NCBI RefSeq assembly: GCF_000482705.1
Contig: NZ_AXWO01000002.1
Coordinates: forward strand, 310,001 to 374,000
Origin: Glycomyces arizonensis DSM 44726
Lineage (GTDB): Bacteria > Actinomycetota > Actinomycetes > Mycobacteriales > Micromonosporaceae
DNA length: 64,000 nucleotides
Direction of reading: 5' to 3'
Each line of letters begins with the position of its first letter. Within the stretch, counting starts at the first letter, position 1. The position numbers were made by a program, and so were the translations under genes. The notes below the pieces were generated by a model. That model made no database searches. It worked only from the letters and a program-made list of their open reading frames with translations, and was not told the DNA's origin. Positions 10,202-20,520 of this stretch are shown here, piece after piece.

Positions 10202-10232
10202 GGAGCCCCGGCGCGCGACGCGCCGGGGCTCC
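10202..10232. terminator. Hairpin terminator after the HtrA-type protease gene
   Basis: A 14-bp perfect stem (arms 10202-10215 and 10219-10232) with a 3-nt loop lies between two convergent genes. It lacks a T tract, as is common in high-GC actinomycetes, and can serve both strands. Confidence 0.7.
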
Positions 10233-10247
10233 GACGCTCCGAGGGCG

Positions 10248-11036
10248 CTACTGGTTCGCGGTGCTCTGGAGCGCCGCGCGCACCGGGCGCAGTTCGGCGG
10301 GCGGCTCGCCGGTGTCGATCCACTCGGCGAGGTGCTCGCGGTCGACGATGAGGACGCCGAGCTGGGCGGCCACGGCCTCGTTGCGGGCGGCGTGGTGCAT
10401 CCAGTGCAGGTTGGCGTTGGTGATGAGCACGCCCGCGTCGCAGTCCCAGCGCGCCTTGATCTCCCCGCCGAGGATCTGCACGTGGCGGGTGCCGTTCTGG
10501 CGCTTCATGGCGTGGTCGTCCTTCTTGGCGCGCACGATGATGCGCTTGCCGTTGTTGAACGTCACCACGAAGTTGCACCCGAGGTCGTTCTGGCGGTGCC
10601 CGAACTTCTTGACGCGCTTGGCGTCGAGGCGCACGAGGAGCTGGGCGACCATCGCGTCGTAGGTCGGGATGTTCATCTTGTCGATGCCCCGCAGCAGCTG
10701 CTGGCGCTCGGCGGTGGTGACGCGGTCGAGGTGGTCGTGGTGACCGCGGCTGCGCAGCAGTACCCAGGTTGCGAGTGCCGTGCCCCCCAACAGGATCGCT
10801 GCTGACGCGAACCAGGCCCAGTATTCGGCGACGAAACCGATGGCGAGGTAACCGATGATGAGAACGGCGAGTCCCGCTCCCACTCTTAGGATCACGGACA
10901 AGGCGGCCTCCACTGTGTTCGAGAGGGCGTTCAGCTGCGTTATGTCGCCTGTGGTGTTACACCGAGTATCCGTTACCCTTCGCTCATATGTAAGGGCACT
11001 GTCCGGTACCCGACAACATGGCTCCGCAGCATGCAT
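10248..11036 (-). CDS. Membrane protein with degenerate Mrr-like restriction endonuclease domain
   Basis: Two membrane helices (VGAGLAVLIIGYLAIGFV and FASAAILLGGTALATWVLL) precede a soluble domain resembling the Mrr_cat PD-(D/E)XK nuclease fold. In active members the strand pair reads D-hydrophobic ... (E/Q)-x-K; here the corresponding positions are N155 in GCNFVV and R169-A-K171 in IIVRAKK, so the acidic metal ligand is missing and only the Lys remains. Residue numbers count from 11036. The start is unsure: the first 41 residues look non-coding and a GTG at 10913 gives a more natural N-terminus. It is divergent from rsmI. Binding rather than cutting of nucleic acid is my inference. Confidence 0.7.
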   Translation of the reverse strand: MHAAEPCCRVPDSALTYERRVTDTRCNTTGDITQLNALSNTVEAALSVILRVGAGLAVLIIGYLAIGFVAEYWAWFASAAILLGGTALATWVLLRSRGHHDHLDRVTTAERQQLLRGIDKMNIPTYDAMVAQLLVRLDAKRVKKFGHRQNDLGCNFVVTFNNGKRIIVRAKKDDHAMKRQNGTRHVQILGGEIKARWDCDAGVLITNANLHWMHHAARNEAVAAQLGVLIVDREHLAEWIDTGEPPAELRPVRAALQSTANQ

Positions 11037-11103
11037 GTGCGCCGTGTCGCCGCATGCTCACCGAGCCCGGTTGCCCTCGCCTACGGTAGTGGATACTGGC
11101 CGT

Positions 11104-11958
11104 GTGTCAACATCATCGACCGGCGTTCTCGTGCTTCTCGGTGCGCCACTGGGAAATCCAGAGGACGCCTCACCTCGCGTGGCGTCGGAGCTGGCGCGCG
11201 CCGACGTCATCGCCGCAGAGGATACCCGGCGGCTCCAGCGGCTGCTGAGCGAACTCGGCGTGTCGTCGGCGGCGTCGATCACGTCCTACTTCGAAGGCAA
11301 CGAGGTGGGGAAGACCGAGCCACTTATCGAACAATTGTACGACGGCAAGCGGATCGCCGTCATCACCGACGGCGGCATGCCGTCGGTCTCGGACCCCGGA
11401 TACCGCCTGGTGCGCGCGGCGATCGACGCGGGCATCGCGGTGACCGCGGCCCCCGGGGCGAGCGCGGTGACGACCGCGCTGGCGCTGTCGGGGCTGCCGT
11501 GCGACCGGTTCTGCTTCGAAGGCTTCGCGCCGCGCAAGAACGGCGAGCGGCGCCGCCTGTTCGCCTCCCTGGCCGAGGAGCGACGCACGATGGTCTTCTT
11601 CGAATCCCCCCGGCGCGTCGAGAGCACGCTGCGCGCCATGGCCGAGACCTTCGGCGAAAGCCGCCCCGCGGCGCTGTGCCGGGAGCTGACGAAGACCCAC
11701 GAGGAGGTCCGCCGCGGCGGCCTCGGCGAACTCGCTGCCGAAGCCGAAACCGACCCGCCGCGCGGCGAGATCACCCTCGTGGTCGAAGGCTGGCCTGGTC
11801 CGGATCCGCAGGACGCCACCCCCGGGGCGCTCGCGGCGGCCGTGACCGCCCTGACGAGCGGCGGCACGGATCGCAAAGCCGCGATGAAGGAGGTGGCGAC
11901 CCGCTTCGGCGTGCCCCGCCGAACCGTCTACAACGCGCTGATCAATACGACCGACTGA
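11104..11958 (+). CDS. rsmI: 16S rRNA (cytidine(1402)-2'-O)-methyltransferase
   Basis: This 284-residue SAM-dependent enzyme methylates the 2'-OH of C1402 in 16S rRNA. It shows the tetrapyrrole-methylase fold from the N-terminal TGVLVLLGAPLGNPEDASPR through IAAEDTRR, ITDGGMPSVSDPGYRLVR and the GASAVTTALALSGL loop, to the typical C-terminal helical tail (RKAAMKEVATRFGVPRRTVYNAL). The GTG at 11104 is chosen because family members begin here and the upstream reading is non-coding. It stands alone, facing the divergent Mrr-like gene and ending at the 3' side of a toxin gene on the opposite strand. Confidence 0.95.
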   Translation: MSTSSTGVLVLLGAPLGNPEDASPRVASELARADVIAAEDTRRLQRLLSELGVSSAASITSYFEGNEVGKTEPLIEQLYDGKRIAVITDGGMPSVSDPGYRLVRAAIDAGIAVTAAPGASAVTTALALSGLPCDRFCFEGFAPRKNGERRRLFASLAEERRTMVFFESPRRVESTLRAMAETFGESRPAALCRELTKTHEEVRRGGLGELAAEAETDPPRGEITLVVEGWPGPDPQDATPGALAAAVTALTSGGTDRKAAMKEVATRFGVPRRTVYNALINTTD

Positions 11959-12366
11959 TCACTCGCCTGACCGGAGCGTCGTGACCTCGCACTGCGCCAT
12001 GCCCGACCTCTCGATCCGGGCATCTGCGGTCAGCAACGGCGTGCCGAGCTGCTCCGCCACCGCGACATAGAGCGCGTCATACGCGCTGAGGTTGTGGCGC
12101 AGCTTCCAAACGCATTCCACCGCGGAGGCGTCGGGGATGATGAGCTGCAGATCGAGGTCGAAGTACTCGCGAAGCGCCCATTCCGCGCGCTCCTGATCGA
12201 TCTTGTTCCCCATGACCATGCCCCGGAGGCCATGGCAGAACTCGGCGGTGAGGTGTCCTGGAGCCACCCACTGCTCATGCATCGACAAGGCACCGCGGGC
12301 CTTGTTGCCGAGCTCGCGATCATCGGTGAGCGCGCGAATGAGGGCACTGGCGTCGACGGTGATCAC
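11959..12366 (-). CDS. PIN-domain ribonuclease toxin (VapC/FitB family)
   Basis: The 135-residue protein carries the PIN acidic residues: Asp in VITVDASALIRAL, Glu in TAEFCHGL, and Asp in SAYDALYVAVAEQ and LLTADARIE. VapC-type toxins cut RNA, usually tRNA or rRNA, and are held inactive by the partner antitoxin. Its GTG start overlaps the antitoxin stop as GTGA (12363-12366), so translation is coupled. The gene ends directly against the convergent rsmI stop. First of four PIN modules in this window; target unknown. Confidence 0.88.
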   Translation of the reverse strand: MITVDASALIRALTDDRELGNKARGALSMHEQWVAPGHLTAEFCHGLRGMVMGNKIDQERAEWALREYFDLDLQLIIPDASAVECVWKLRHNLSAYDALYVAVAEQLGTPLLTADARIERSGMAQCEVTTLRSGE

Positions 12367-12611
12367 GTGGCGACTCCATGGCGGGGAGCGTCCTTGGCCG
12401 CCATCAGGTCTTCCGTGGTGTAAGTCGCGGACGGCATGCTCTTGAGACGGGCCTCGATCTCGGCCAGCTTCTTCCGGTTGTGATCGGCCGAGAGCGTTTT
12501 GCGGACCATGTCCGTCATGAAGGCCTGAAGCGACTGGCTGCGGGCTTCGGCCATCGCCCGGAGCTGGGAGAGCTCTTCTTCCGAGATCGAACGGATCAGT
12601 ACATTCGGCAT
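12363..12611 (-). CDS. Ribbon-helix-helix antitoxin of the PIN toxin
   Basis: An 82-residue FitA-like antitoxin. The N-terminal strand PNVLIRSI and the two helices up to about residue 45 form a ribbon-helix-helix DNA-binding domain; the charged C-terminal part would wrap the toxin. An in-frame ATG at 12632 is a second possible start; I prefer 12611 because the family begins with Met just before PNVLIRS. Both ATGs sit inside the two copies of an upstream direct repeat, suggesting autoregulation at the start codon. Confidence 0.85.
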   Translation of the reverse strand: MPNVLIRSISEEELSQLRAMAEARSQSLQAFMTDMVRKTLSADHNRKKLAEIEARLKSMPSATYTTEDLMAAKDAPRHGVAT

Positions 12612-12640
12612 GCAATCATGGTAACTCTGCATGCAAGCAT
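12608..12640. promoter_or_regulatory. Direct-repeat operator of the first TA module
   Basis: Two 12-bp copies, GCATGCAATCAT (12608-12619) and GCATGCAAGCAT (12629-12640), lie exactly 21 bp apart, that is two helical turns. They overlap the antitoxin start, the place where ribbon-helix-helix antitoxins normally bind to repress their own operon. Confidence 0.6.
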
Positions 12641-12680
12641 TTTAGCTTTCAATGCTGTTCATGTTTTGACGGCGACACGC

Positions 12681-13775
12681 CTACAACTCGTCGAACTTGA
12701 AGGTCTTCCATGCGAATACGGCCACCACGGCGGCGAAGACCGCCATGAAGGCTATTTCCGGGAGCACCGCCGCCGGGGACGCGCCCTGGACGACCACCGC
12801 CTGGAGGCCGTCGTTCAAATACCGCATCGGGGAGATGACCGACAGCCACTGGACCCACTGCGGGGCGGCCGTCAGCGGGAAGAACGCCCCCGAGATGAAC
12901 GCCATCGGCATCGTGACCATGTTGCTCAGGCCCGCCGCGCCAGGCCCGGTCTTGGCGATGCCGCCGATCACCACGCCGATCGCCAGGAACGCCGCCGTGC
13001 CCAGCAGCACCAGCGGCACCGCGAACCACGTCCACGCCGACAGCTCCATGCCCATCGCCACCGCCACCGCCAGGAACAGCGCCGTCTGCAGCAGCGCCAC
13101 CAAGAGGCTCACGGTGATGCGCGCGCCCACGAACGTCCCCGCCGACGCCGGAGTCAGGTGCAGTCGCCGGATGAGTTTGTCGCGCTTCCAGTCCACGAGC
13201 GTCCCGGCCGCGCCGAACACGCCCGAGATCGCGATACCCCACGCCAGGATGCCCGGAGCCAGGTACTGGACCGGCTCCAGCGAGTTGTCCTCGGCGGCGT
13301 CGGTCTCCAGCTCCAGGACCGGCGTGTCCGGTGCCGCTTCGGAGAGGACCGCGACGTTGACGTCGTCGACCAGCGCCGACAGCTGCTCGAGTGCGATCAC
13401 GCCGGTCGTGGCGTTCGTCTGCGAGTAGTAGACCGTCACCGCCTCGCCGTCCTGGACGATCGCCGCGTCGGCGTCGCCCTCCTCCAACGCCTCCAGCGCC
13501 GCGTCCAGGTCCGCCGCGCCGCTCACCTCGAAGTCGCCCGGCTCGGCCCGTTCGAGCACCGGCACGTCGCCCACTTCGAGCACGCTCGGCACCGGCGTCT
13601 CGTTCGAGCCGTACACGCTCACCAGCAGCACCAGGAACATCCCCGGCAGGATCAGGTTGAAGAACACCTGCGAGCGGTCCCGCACCCAGCTGATCCCCAG
13701 CGCCTTCACCAGGCTGGCGAACGCGCGCGGGCGGCGCGTCCCGGTCTCGGCCCGCACCGGCGCCTCCACGCTCAT
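12681..13775 (-). CDS. ABC-2 type exporter permease
   Basis: A 364-residue permease with a first membrane helix (FFNLILPGMFLVLLVSV), a large outside domain (about residues 60-170) and five more helices in the second half, the layout of ABC-2 exporters with an extended extracellular loop. It should pair with the ATPase encoded just upstream; its ATG overlaps the ATPase stop by 4 nt (ATGA, 13772-13775), which fixes the start. These pairs export drugs, lipids or cell-wall precursors; nothing here identifies the substrate. Confidence 0.92.
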   Translation of the reverse strand: MSVEAPVRAETGTRRPRAFASLVKALGISWVRDRSQVFFNLILPGMFLVLLVSVYGSNETPVPSVLEVGDVPVLERAEPGDFEVSGAADLDAALEALEEGDADAAIVQDGEAVTVYYSQTNATTGVIALEQLSALVDDVNVAVLSEAAPDTPVLELETDAAEDNSLEPVQYLAPGILAWGIAISGVFGAAGTLVDWKRDKLIRRLHLTPASAGTFVGARITVSLLVALLQTALFLAVAVAMGMELSAWTWFAVPLVLLGTAAFLAIGVVIGGIAKTGPGAAGLSNMVTMPMAFISGAFFPLTAAPQWVQWLSVISPMRYLNDGLQAVVVQGASPAAVLPEIAFMAVFAAVVAVFAWKTFKFDEL

Positions 13776-14689
13776 TCCCGCCACTCCCGTCCGGTCACGT
13801 TCAAGAACACGTCTTCGAGGTTCGCCGTGCGCACCGCCAAGCCGTCCAGGGCCCCCTCGGCGGCCAGCGCCGTCAGCAGTCGCTGCGGGTCGCGCGTCTC
13901 GAACACGACCGCCTCGTCATCGGAGGCCGCCGTCTCGCCCTCGGCGAGCTCCTTGGCCCGCTCCTCGCTCAACTGCCCGGCCGCCACCGTGACGCGCGTC
14001 GGCGCGTCCAAGCCGCGGATGAGCTCGGCGGGGGAGTCCACGGCGAGGATCCTCCCGGCGTCCATGATCGCCACCCGGTCGCACAGCGCCTCGGCCTCCT
14101 CCATGTAGTGCGTCGTCAGCACCACGGTGCGGCCCTCGTCGTTGATCGAGCGCATCAGGTCCCACAGGTTCCGCCGCGCCTGCGGGTCGAGCGCCGCGGT
14201 CGGCTCGTCGAGGAACACCAGCTCCGGGTCGCCGACCAGCGCGCACGCGATCGACAGGCGCTGCTGCTGCCCGCCCGAGAGCTTCTGGCACCGCGTGCGG
14301 GCCTTGTCGCTCAACCCGACCTGCTCGAGCATCTCGGCCGCGCGGGCCCTGCTCGCGCCGTAGAGCTCGGCGAACGTCTCGATCTGCTCGCGCACCGTCA
14401 GGAACTCGAAGAACGACGACGCCTGCAACTGCACGCCCATGCGCTGCGACAGCGCCGGCGAATGCGGCCACGGCGACTGCCCGAGCAGGCGCACCTCGCC
14501 GCCGTCGGGCCTGCGCAGGCCCTCCACGATCTCCAGCGTCGTCGTCTTCCCGGCTCCGTTGGGGCCGAGGATGCCGAAGAACTCGCCCGCCTCGACGCGG
14601 AAGCTCACCCCGTCGACGGCGCGGACCTCCCCGGTCCTGCGGCCGCGGTAGGTCTTCTGGAGGTCGTTGACCTCGATGGCGGCGTCCAT
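13772..14689 (-). CDS. ABC exporter ATP-binding protein
   Basis: The 305-residue nucleotide-binding subunit drives the adjacent ABC-2 permease. All motifs are intact: Walker A GPNGAGKTTT (about residues 42-51), signature LSGGQQQR, Walker B LVFLDEPT and the H-loop TTHYMEEAE. A DUF4162-like C-terminal segment follows, as in DrrA-type daunorubicin resistance ATPases. The ATG at 14689 is used because the sequence MDAAIEVNDL is the family N-terminus; the frame is open further upstream but without family resemblance. Confidence 0.94.
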   Translation of the reverse strand: MDAAIEVNDLQKTYRGRRTGEVRAVDGVSFRVEAGEFFGILGPNGAGKTTTLEIVEGLRRPDGGEVRLLGQSPWPHSPALSQRMGVQLQASSFFEFLTVREQIETFAELYGASRARAAEMLEQVGLSDKARTRCQKLSGGQQQRLSIACALVGDPELVFLDEPTAALDPQARRNLWDLMRSINDEGRTVVLTTHYMEEAEALCDRVAIMDAGRILAVDSPAELIRGLDAPTRVTVAAGQLSEERAKELAEGETAASDDEAVVFETRDPQRLLTALAAEGALDGLAVRTANLEDVFLNVTGREWRE

Positions 14690-14869
14690 AACGGTCAACG
14701 CTATGCCATCGGCCGATGTGACCGGCTTCTCGCCTTGCGGGTGTAGCGGACCGGTACGCCTCCCGGCGGAGCCCCGCACCTTCCGCTCATCGGCGCCGTG
14801 CGCCGGACTTCACCGCACCGGCACGGCCGCCGCACGCGTCGGCAACCCCGCCGGGCGATCGTGGCGGAC

Positions 14870-16222
14870 ATGACGACGAAGAACGGCTGGATCACCGACT
14901 GGCGCCCCGACGACGAGGCCTTCTGGCGCTCGACCGGCCGCAGGACCGCCAGACGCAATCTGCTCTGGTCGGTCGTCGTCGAACACCTCGGCTTCTCGGT
15001 GTGGGTGATGTTCAGCATCGTCACGCCCTACCTCGCCGCGGCCGGATTCGACTTCACCGTCGGCCAGCTGTTCTGGCTCACCGCCGTCCCCAACCTCGTC
15101 GGCTCGCTCCTGCGCATCCCCTACACCGCCGCCGTCGCCCTCCTCGGCGGCCGCACCTGGACCGCCGTCTCCGCCGCGCTGCTGGTCGTCCCCACCGCCC
15201 TGCTCGCCCACTGCCTGACGACGCCCGGCACGCCCTACTGGATGTTCGTCCTCGCCGGAGCGGCCGCCGGGTTCGGCGGCGGCAACTTCGCCTCCTCGAT
15301 GGCCAACATCTCCTACTTCTTTCCCGAACGCCACCGCGGCGCCGCGCTCGGCGTCAACGCCGCCGGAGGCAACATCGGCGTCCCGGCCATGCAGTTCACC
15401 GGCCCGCTCGTGATCGGCCTCGGCGCCTCCCAAGGCGAGGCCCTCCATCTCCACAACATCCCGCTGCTGTGGCTCGTCCTCGGCCTGTTCGCCGCCGTCA
15501 TGGCCTGGCGCGGCATGGACGACCTCGCCGTCGCGCGCACCCCGCTCCGGCGGCAGCTGCCCGCCCTGGCCAGCGGGCACACGTGGATCATGAGCGCCCT
15601 CTACGTCGGCACGTTCGGCTCGTTCATCGGCTACTCGTTCGCGTTCCCGCTGGTCATCAAGATCGAGTTCCCCGCGTTCGACGCGCTGTGGCTCGCCGCC
15701 CTCGGCCCGCTCGTCGGCTCGCTGGCGAGGCCGCTCGGCGGCCGCCTGGCCGACCGGCGTTCCGGCGCCCCCATCACGAGCCTGGCGCTCTGCGCCATGG
15801 GCCTCGGCGCGACCGGCGCGGTCGCCGGGATCGGCACCGGCTCCTTCGGGCTGTTCTTCGCCTCCTTCATGGTCCTGTTCCTCATGAGCGGGATCGCCAA
15901 CGGCTCCACGTACCGGTCGATCCCCGCGATCTTCCAAGCCGAGGCCGCCGCCGCGGCGGGCGGCCGCCCCACCGAGGCCGACATCCTGGGCGCCAAGCGG
16001 CTCACCGCCGCCGCGCTCGGCTGGATCTCCGCCGTCGGCGCGTTCGGCGGCTTCCTCATCAACCAGGGCTTCCGCATCGCGAACGAGGCCACCGGATCGG
16101 TCGTCGCCGCTATGGTCGCCTTCCTCGCCGCCTATGCGGTCCTCCTCGCCTTGAACTGGTGGTGCTACCAGCGGACCGTGTTCGCCGAGCGGATCCCCAG
16201 CCTCGCCCACGCGAAAGTCTGA
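14870..16222 (+). CDS. narK: Nitrate/nitrite transporter of the MFS family
   Basis: A 450-residue protein with 12 predicted membrane helices, of the NarK/NasA nitrate-nitrite porter group. Family marks include the N-terminal WRPDDEAFW, the Gly-rich FGGGNFASSMANISYFFP and the later LGPLVGSLARPLGGRLADRR motif. It lies 98 bp upstream of, and on the same strand as, the nitrate reductase gene, which supports nitrate uptake for assimilation. The ATG at 14870 follows a GTGGCGG stretch and gives the conserved N-terminus. Confidence 0.94.
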   Translation: MTTKNGWITDWRPDDEAFWRSTGRRTARRNLLWSVVVEHLGFSVWVMFSIVTPYLAAAGFDFTVGQLFWLTAVPNLVGSLLRIPYTAAVALLGGRTWTAVSAALLVVPTALLAHCLTTPGTPYWMFVLAGAAAGFGGGNFASSMANISYFFPERHRGAALGVNAAGGNIGVPAMQFTGPLVIGLGASQGEALHLHNIPLLWLVLGLFAAVMAWRGMDDLAVARTPLRRQLPALASGHTWIMSALYVGTFGSFIGYSFAFPLVIKIEFPAFDALWLAALGPLVGSLARPLGGRLADRRSGAPITSLALCAMGLGATGAVAGIGTGSFGLFFASFMVLFLMSGIANGSTYRSIPAIFQAEAAAAAGGRPTEADILGAKRLTAAALGWISAVGAFGGFLINQGFRIANEATGSVVAAMVAFLAAYAVLLALNWWCYQRTVFAERIPSLAHAKV

Positions 16223-16320
16223 CCGTCCGGCAATCGCCGGATCGGCGCGTTGCGGGCCGCTTAGCCTCCCCGAAACATCCGGCTCGTGGCGATGTAACGG
16301 CGCCCCGGCACACTCGCCGC

Positions 16321-18384
<2,064 letters not shown>

Positions 18385-18572
18385 GACGCCGCCAGAGCGG
18401 CGGGGCCCGCGCCGTCGAGATCACCCCAGCCGCCGACAGCTCGGTAGAAAGACGGAGGCGAAATGGTCGAATTACCCAGGGAGGCAACCCCAGTGCGCTC
18501 ATAGATTGGCAGTGCGGCCCGGTTCTGACACGGGCCGGGCCGACCACACTCCATCCGAATGGGAGCACGACC

Positions 18573-19703
18573 TTGAAACGCAACGTCAAACGGGCGCTGC
18601 TCGGGACCACCGCCGTCGCGGTGGCCGCCACCACCGGCGCCTTCGCGCTCACCGGCGCCAACGCCGAGACCGCCGACGCCGAGCCGATCCACCCGCCCGC
18701 CCTCGCGATCCCCGAGCCCTCCGGCCCCTTCGCCACCGGCACCACCGCGCTCCACCTCGTCGACGAGGGCCGCGCGGACCCGTGGGCGCCCGAAGAGGAT
18801 CGCGAGCTCATGGTGACGATGTGGTACCCCACTGAGGAAGAGGGCGAGAGCGCGCCGTACATGACCGCCGAGGAGTCGGCCCTGTTCGCCGTGCAGCTCG
18901 AAATCCCGCCGGACCTGCTCGCGAGCGTCGAGACGAACTCGGTGCCGGGCGCCGAGCCGCTCGCCGACGACGGCTCGCTGCCGCTGGTGGTGCTCTCGCC
19001 GGGCTTCTCCTTCCCGCGCGCCACGCTCACCGGCCTCGCCGAGGAACTCGCCAGCCAGGGGTACGCCGTCGCGGCCGTCGGCCACAACTACGAGGCCCCG
19101 ATCACCTTCCCCGACCGCACCACCGAATGCCTCGCCTGCACGACCGACGACTACGACGCGATCGTCCCGAACCGGGCCGAGGACCTGTCGTTCGTGCTCG
19201 ACGAACTGACCGGCGACGACGCCGCCTGGGAGGACGCGGGAATCGTCGACGCCGACCGCGTCATGGTCGGCGGCCACTCGATCGGCGGCGCGAGCAGCCA
19301 CCGAGTCATGCTCGCCGACGACCGCTTCGACGCCGGGTTCAACCTCGACGGCACCTTCTTCGGGCTCGACCGGCACAAGCTCGACCGGCCGTTCATGATG
19401 GTCGGCGCGGCCGAGCACGGCCAGCCCGGCGAGGACAAGACCTGGACGAAGGCCTGGAAGCACCTGGACGGCTGGAAGCGCTGGGTCACCGTCGAGGACA
19501 CCACGCACAGCTCCTTCACCGACTTCGCCCCGCTCGGCGTCCAGGCGGGCATGCCGATCCAGGACTTGGACGGGTTCTATGCCGACCGGCTGACCCGCGC
19601 CTACGTCACCGCGTTCGCCGACGAGCACCTGCGCGGCGAGGACGAGCCGATCCTCGACGGCGAGAACGAGGACTGGCCCGAAGTCGAGTTCCACAACCCG
19701 TAG
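18573..19703 (+). CDS. Secreted platelet-activating-factor acetylhydrolase-like esterase
   Basis: A 376-residue alpha/beta hydrolase. It begins at TTG with GGGAG 7 nt upstream, has a Sec signal peptide (MKRNVKRALLGTTAVAVAAT...TGANA), and carries the nucleophile elbow GGHSIGGAS plus the PAF-acetylhydrolase-family blocks LVVLSPGFSFPRATLTGLAEELASQGY and NLDGTFFG. It should hydrolyse short acyl esters or oxidised phospholipid side chains outside the cell, though the true substrate is unknown. It has its own strong hairpin terminator and is not obviously part of the nitrate block before it. Confidence 0.9.
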   Translation: MKRNVKRALLGTTAVAVAATTGAFALTGANAETADAEPIHPPALAIPEPSGPFATGTTALHLVDEGRADPWAPEEDRELMVTMWYPTEEEGESAPYMTAEESALFAVQLEIPPDLLASVETNSVPGAEPLADDGSLPLVVLSPGFSFPRATLTGLAEELASQGYAVAAVGHNYEAPITFPDRTTECLACTTDDYDAIVPNRAEDLSFVLDELTGDDAAWEDAGIVDADRVMVGGHSIGGASSHRVMLADDRFDAGFNLDGTFFGLDRHKLDRPFMMVGAAEHGQPGEDKTWTKAWKHLDGWKRWVTVEDTTHSSFTDFAPLGVQAGMPIQDLDGFYADRLTRAYVTAFADEHLRGEDEPILDGENEDWPEVEFHNP

Positions 19704-19713
19704 CGCCGCAAGA

Positions 19714-19750
19714 CGCCGGCCCGCCGACGAAAAGCGTCGGCGGGCCGGCG
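19714..19750 (+). terminator. Hairpin terminator after the esterase gene
   Basis: Two perfect 16-bp arms (19714-19729 and 19735-19750) close on an AAAAG loop 10 bp after the stop. It has no T run; the stem strength supports termination. Confidence 0.75.
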
Positions 19751-19852
19751 ATGGTCACTGGTCTGGTCGGGCCGGGATCTCCTCGATCTGTTCGGAGCCG
19801 TCGTTTCGGCCGCTGCTGCCGGCACCGGCGGCGCGCGGTCGGCGGCGGCTGC

Positions 19853-20254
19853 TCAACCTTTTGGGATGAGCACCGCCACATCGCTGTGCAGGCTCGACAA
19901 CCCCGAGTCGAAGGTCGCGAGCTTCCCGTTCCTCGCTCGGGCGAGGCCGGCCAGGTACGCGTCGGTCACCTGCCGGTGCCCGACGACTCCGGTGAGCGAG
20001 ACCGCGCTGTAAGGCAGGTCGTCCGGCCAGAACTCATAGCCGGGGACCGCCGAGATATCGCTCAAGCCCTGGCGCGCGATAGCCGCCGAGGCTCCTTGAC
20101 GCAGGAGGAACCGAACCAGGCCGCCCTCGGTGATAGGGCAGACGGCGAATCCGTCCTCCTTGTTCGAGGTGAGCCATTCACTGGCGTCCTTGTTGTGAAC
20201 ATGCTCGGGAAAGGCCAGCGCAATGAGCACGTTCAGGTCCAGCAGCGCCGCCAC
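19853..20254 (-). CDS. PIN-domain toxin (VapC family)
   Basis: A 133-residue PIN ribonuclease with Asp6 (ALLDLNVLIAL), Glu in ITEGGLVRFLL, and Asp residues in QVTDAYLAGLA and ATFDSGLS. The GTG start shares one base with the antitoxin TAG stop (TAGTG), so the two are co-translated. VapC toxins cleave structured RNA; the target is unknown. The pair lies 23 bp downstream of ispH on the same strand, at the end of the encapsulin run, so read-through transcription is possible. Confidence 0.87.
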   Translation of the reverse strand: MAALLDLNVLIALAFPEHVHNKDASEWLTSNKEDGFAVCPITEGGLVRFLLRQGASAAIARQGLSDISAVPGYEFWPDDLPYSAVSLTGVVGHRQVTDAYLAGLARARNGKLATFDSGLSSLHSDVAVLIPKG

Positions 20255-20487
20255 TATTCCTCATCCTCCAGACTGCGCACGTCCTCGGAGGTGATTACTC
20301 GACCCGTGAAGAACTGCGGGAAGCCGGTCAACTCGTCGTGAGAGATGGTGCCGTTCGGTTCGGTGTGGCGACCCAGCCCCTCGCGCATGAGTTTGGCGAC
20401 GACGTCGCTGAGCGTCGTCCCGGTGTCCCGTGCGATGGCGAGTGCCTGCTGATGCAGGTCGGCGGGTAGATCGACGGTAGTACGCAT
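20254..20487 (-). CDS. Ribbon-helix-helix antitoxin (VapB type)
   Basis: A 77-residue antitoxin beginning MRTTVDLPADLHQQALAIA, the classic ribbon-helix-helix strand and helices of VapB-type proteins, with an acidic tail (SEDVRSLEDEE) that would contact the toxin. It is directly upstream of and overlaps the toxin. A candidate operator lies 12-33 bp before its ATG, overlapping the ispH stop codon. Confidence 0.87.
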   Translation of the reverse strand: MRTTVDLPADLHQQALAIARDTGTTLSDVVAKLMREGLGRHTEPNGTISHDELTGFPQFFTGRVITSEDVRSLEDEE

Positions 20488-20498
20488 GGATACATCAT

Positions 20499-20520
20499 AT
20501 CATCTGTGCATCATGATGAT
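20499..20520. promoter_or_regulatory. Inverted-repeat operator candidate of the second TA module
   Basis: ATCATC (20499-20504) and GATGAT (20515-20520) are 10 bp apart in a locally AT-rich patch just before the antitoxin start. The right arm lies inside the last codons of ispH. Confidence 0.45.
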
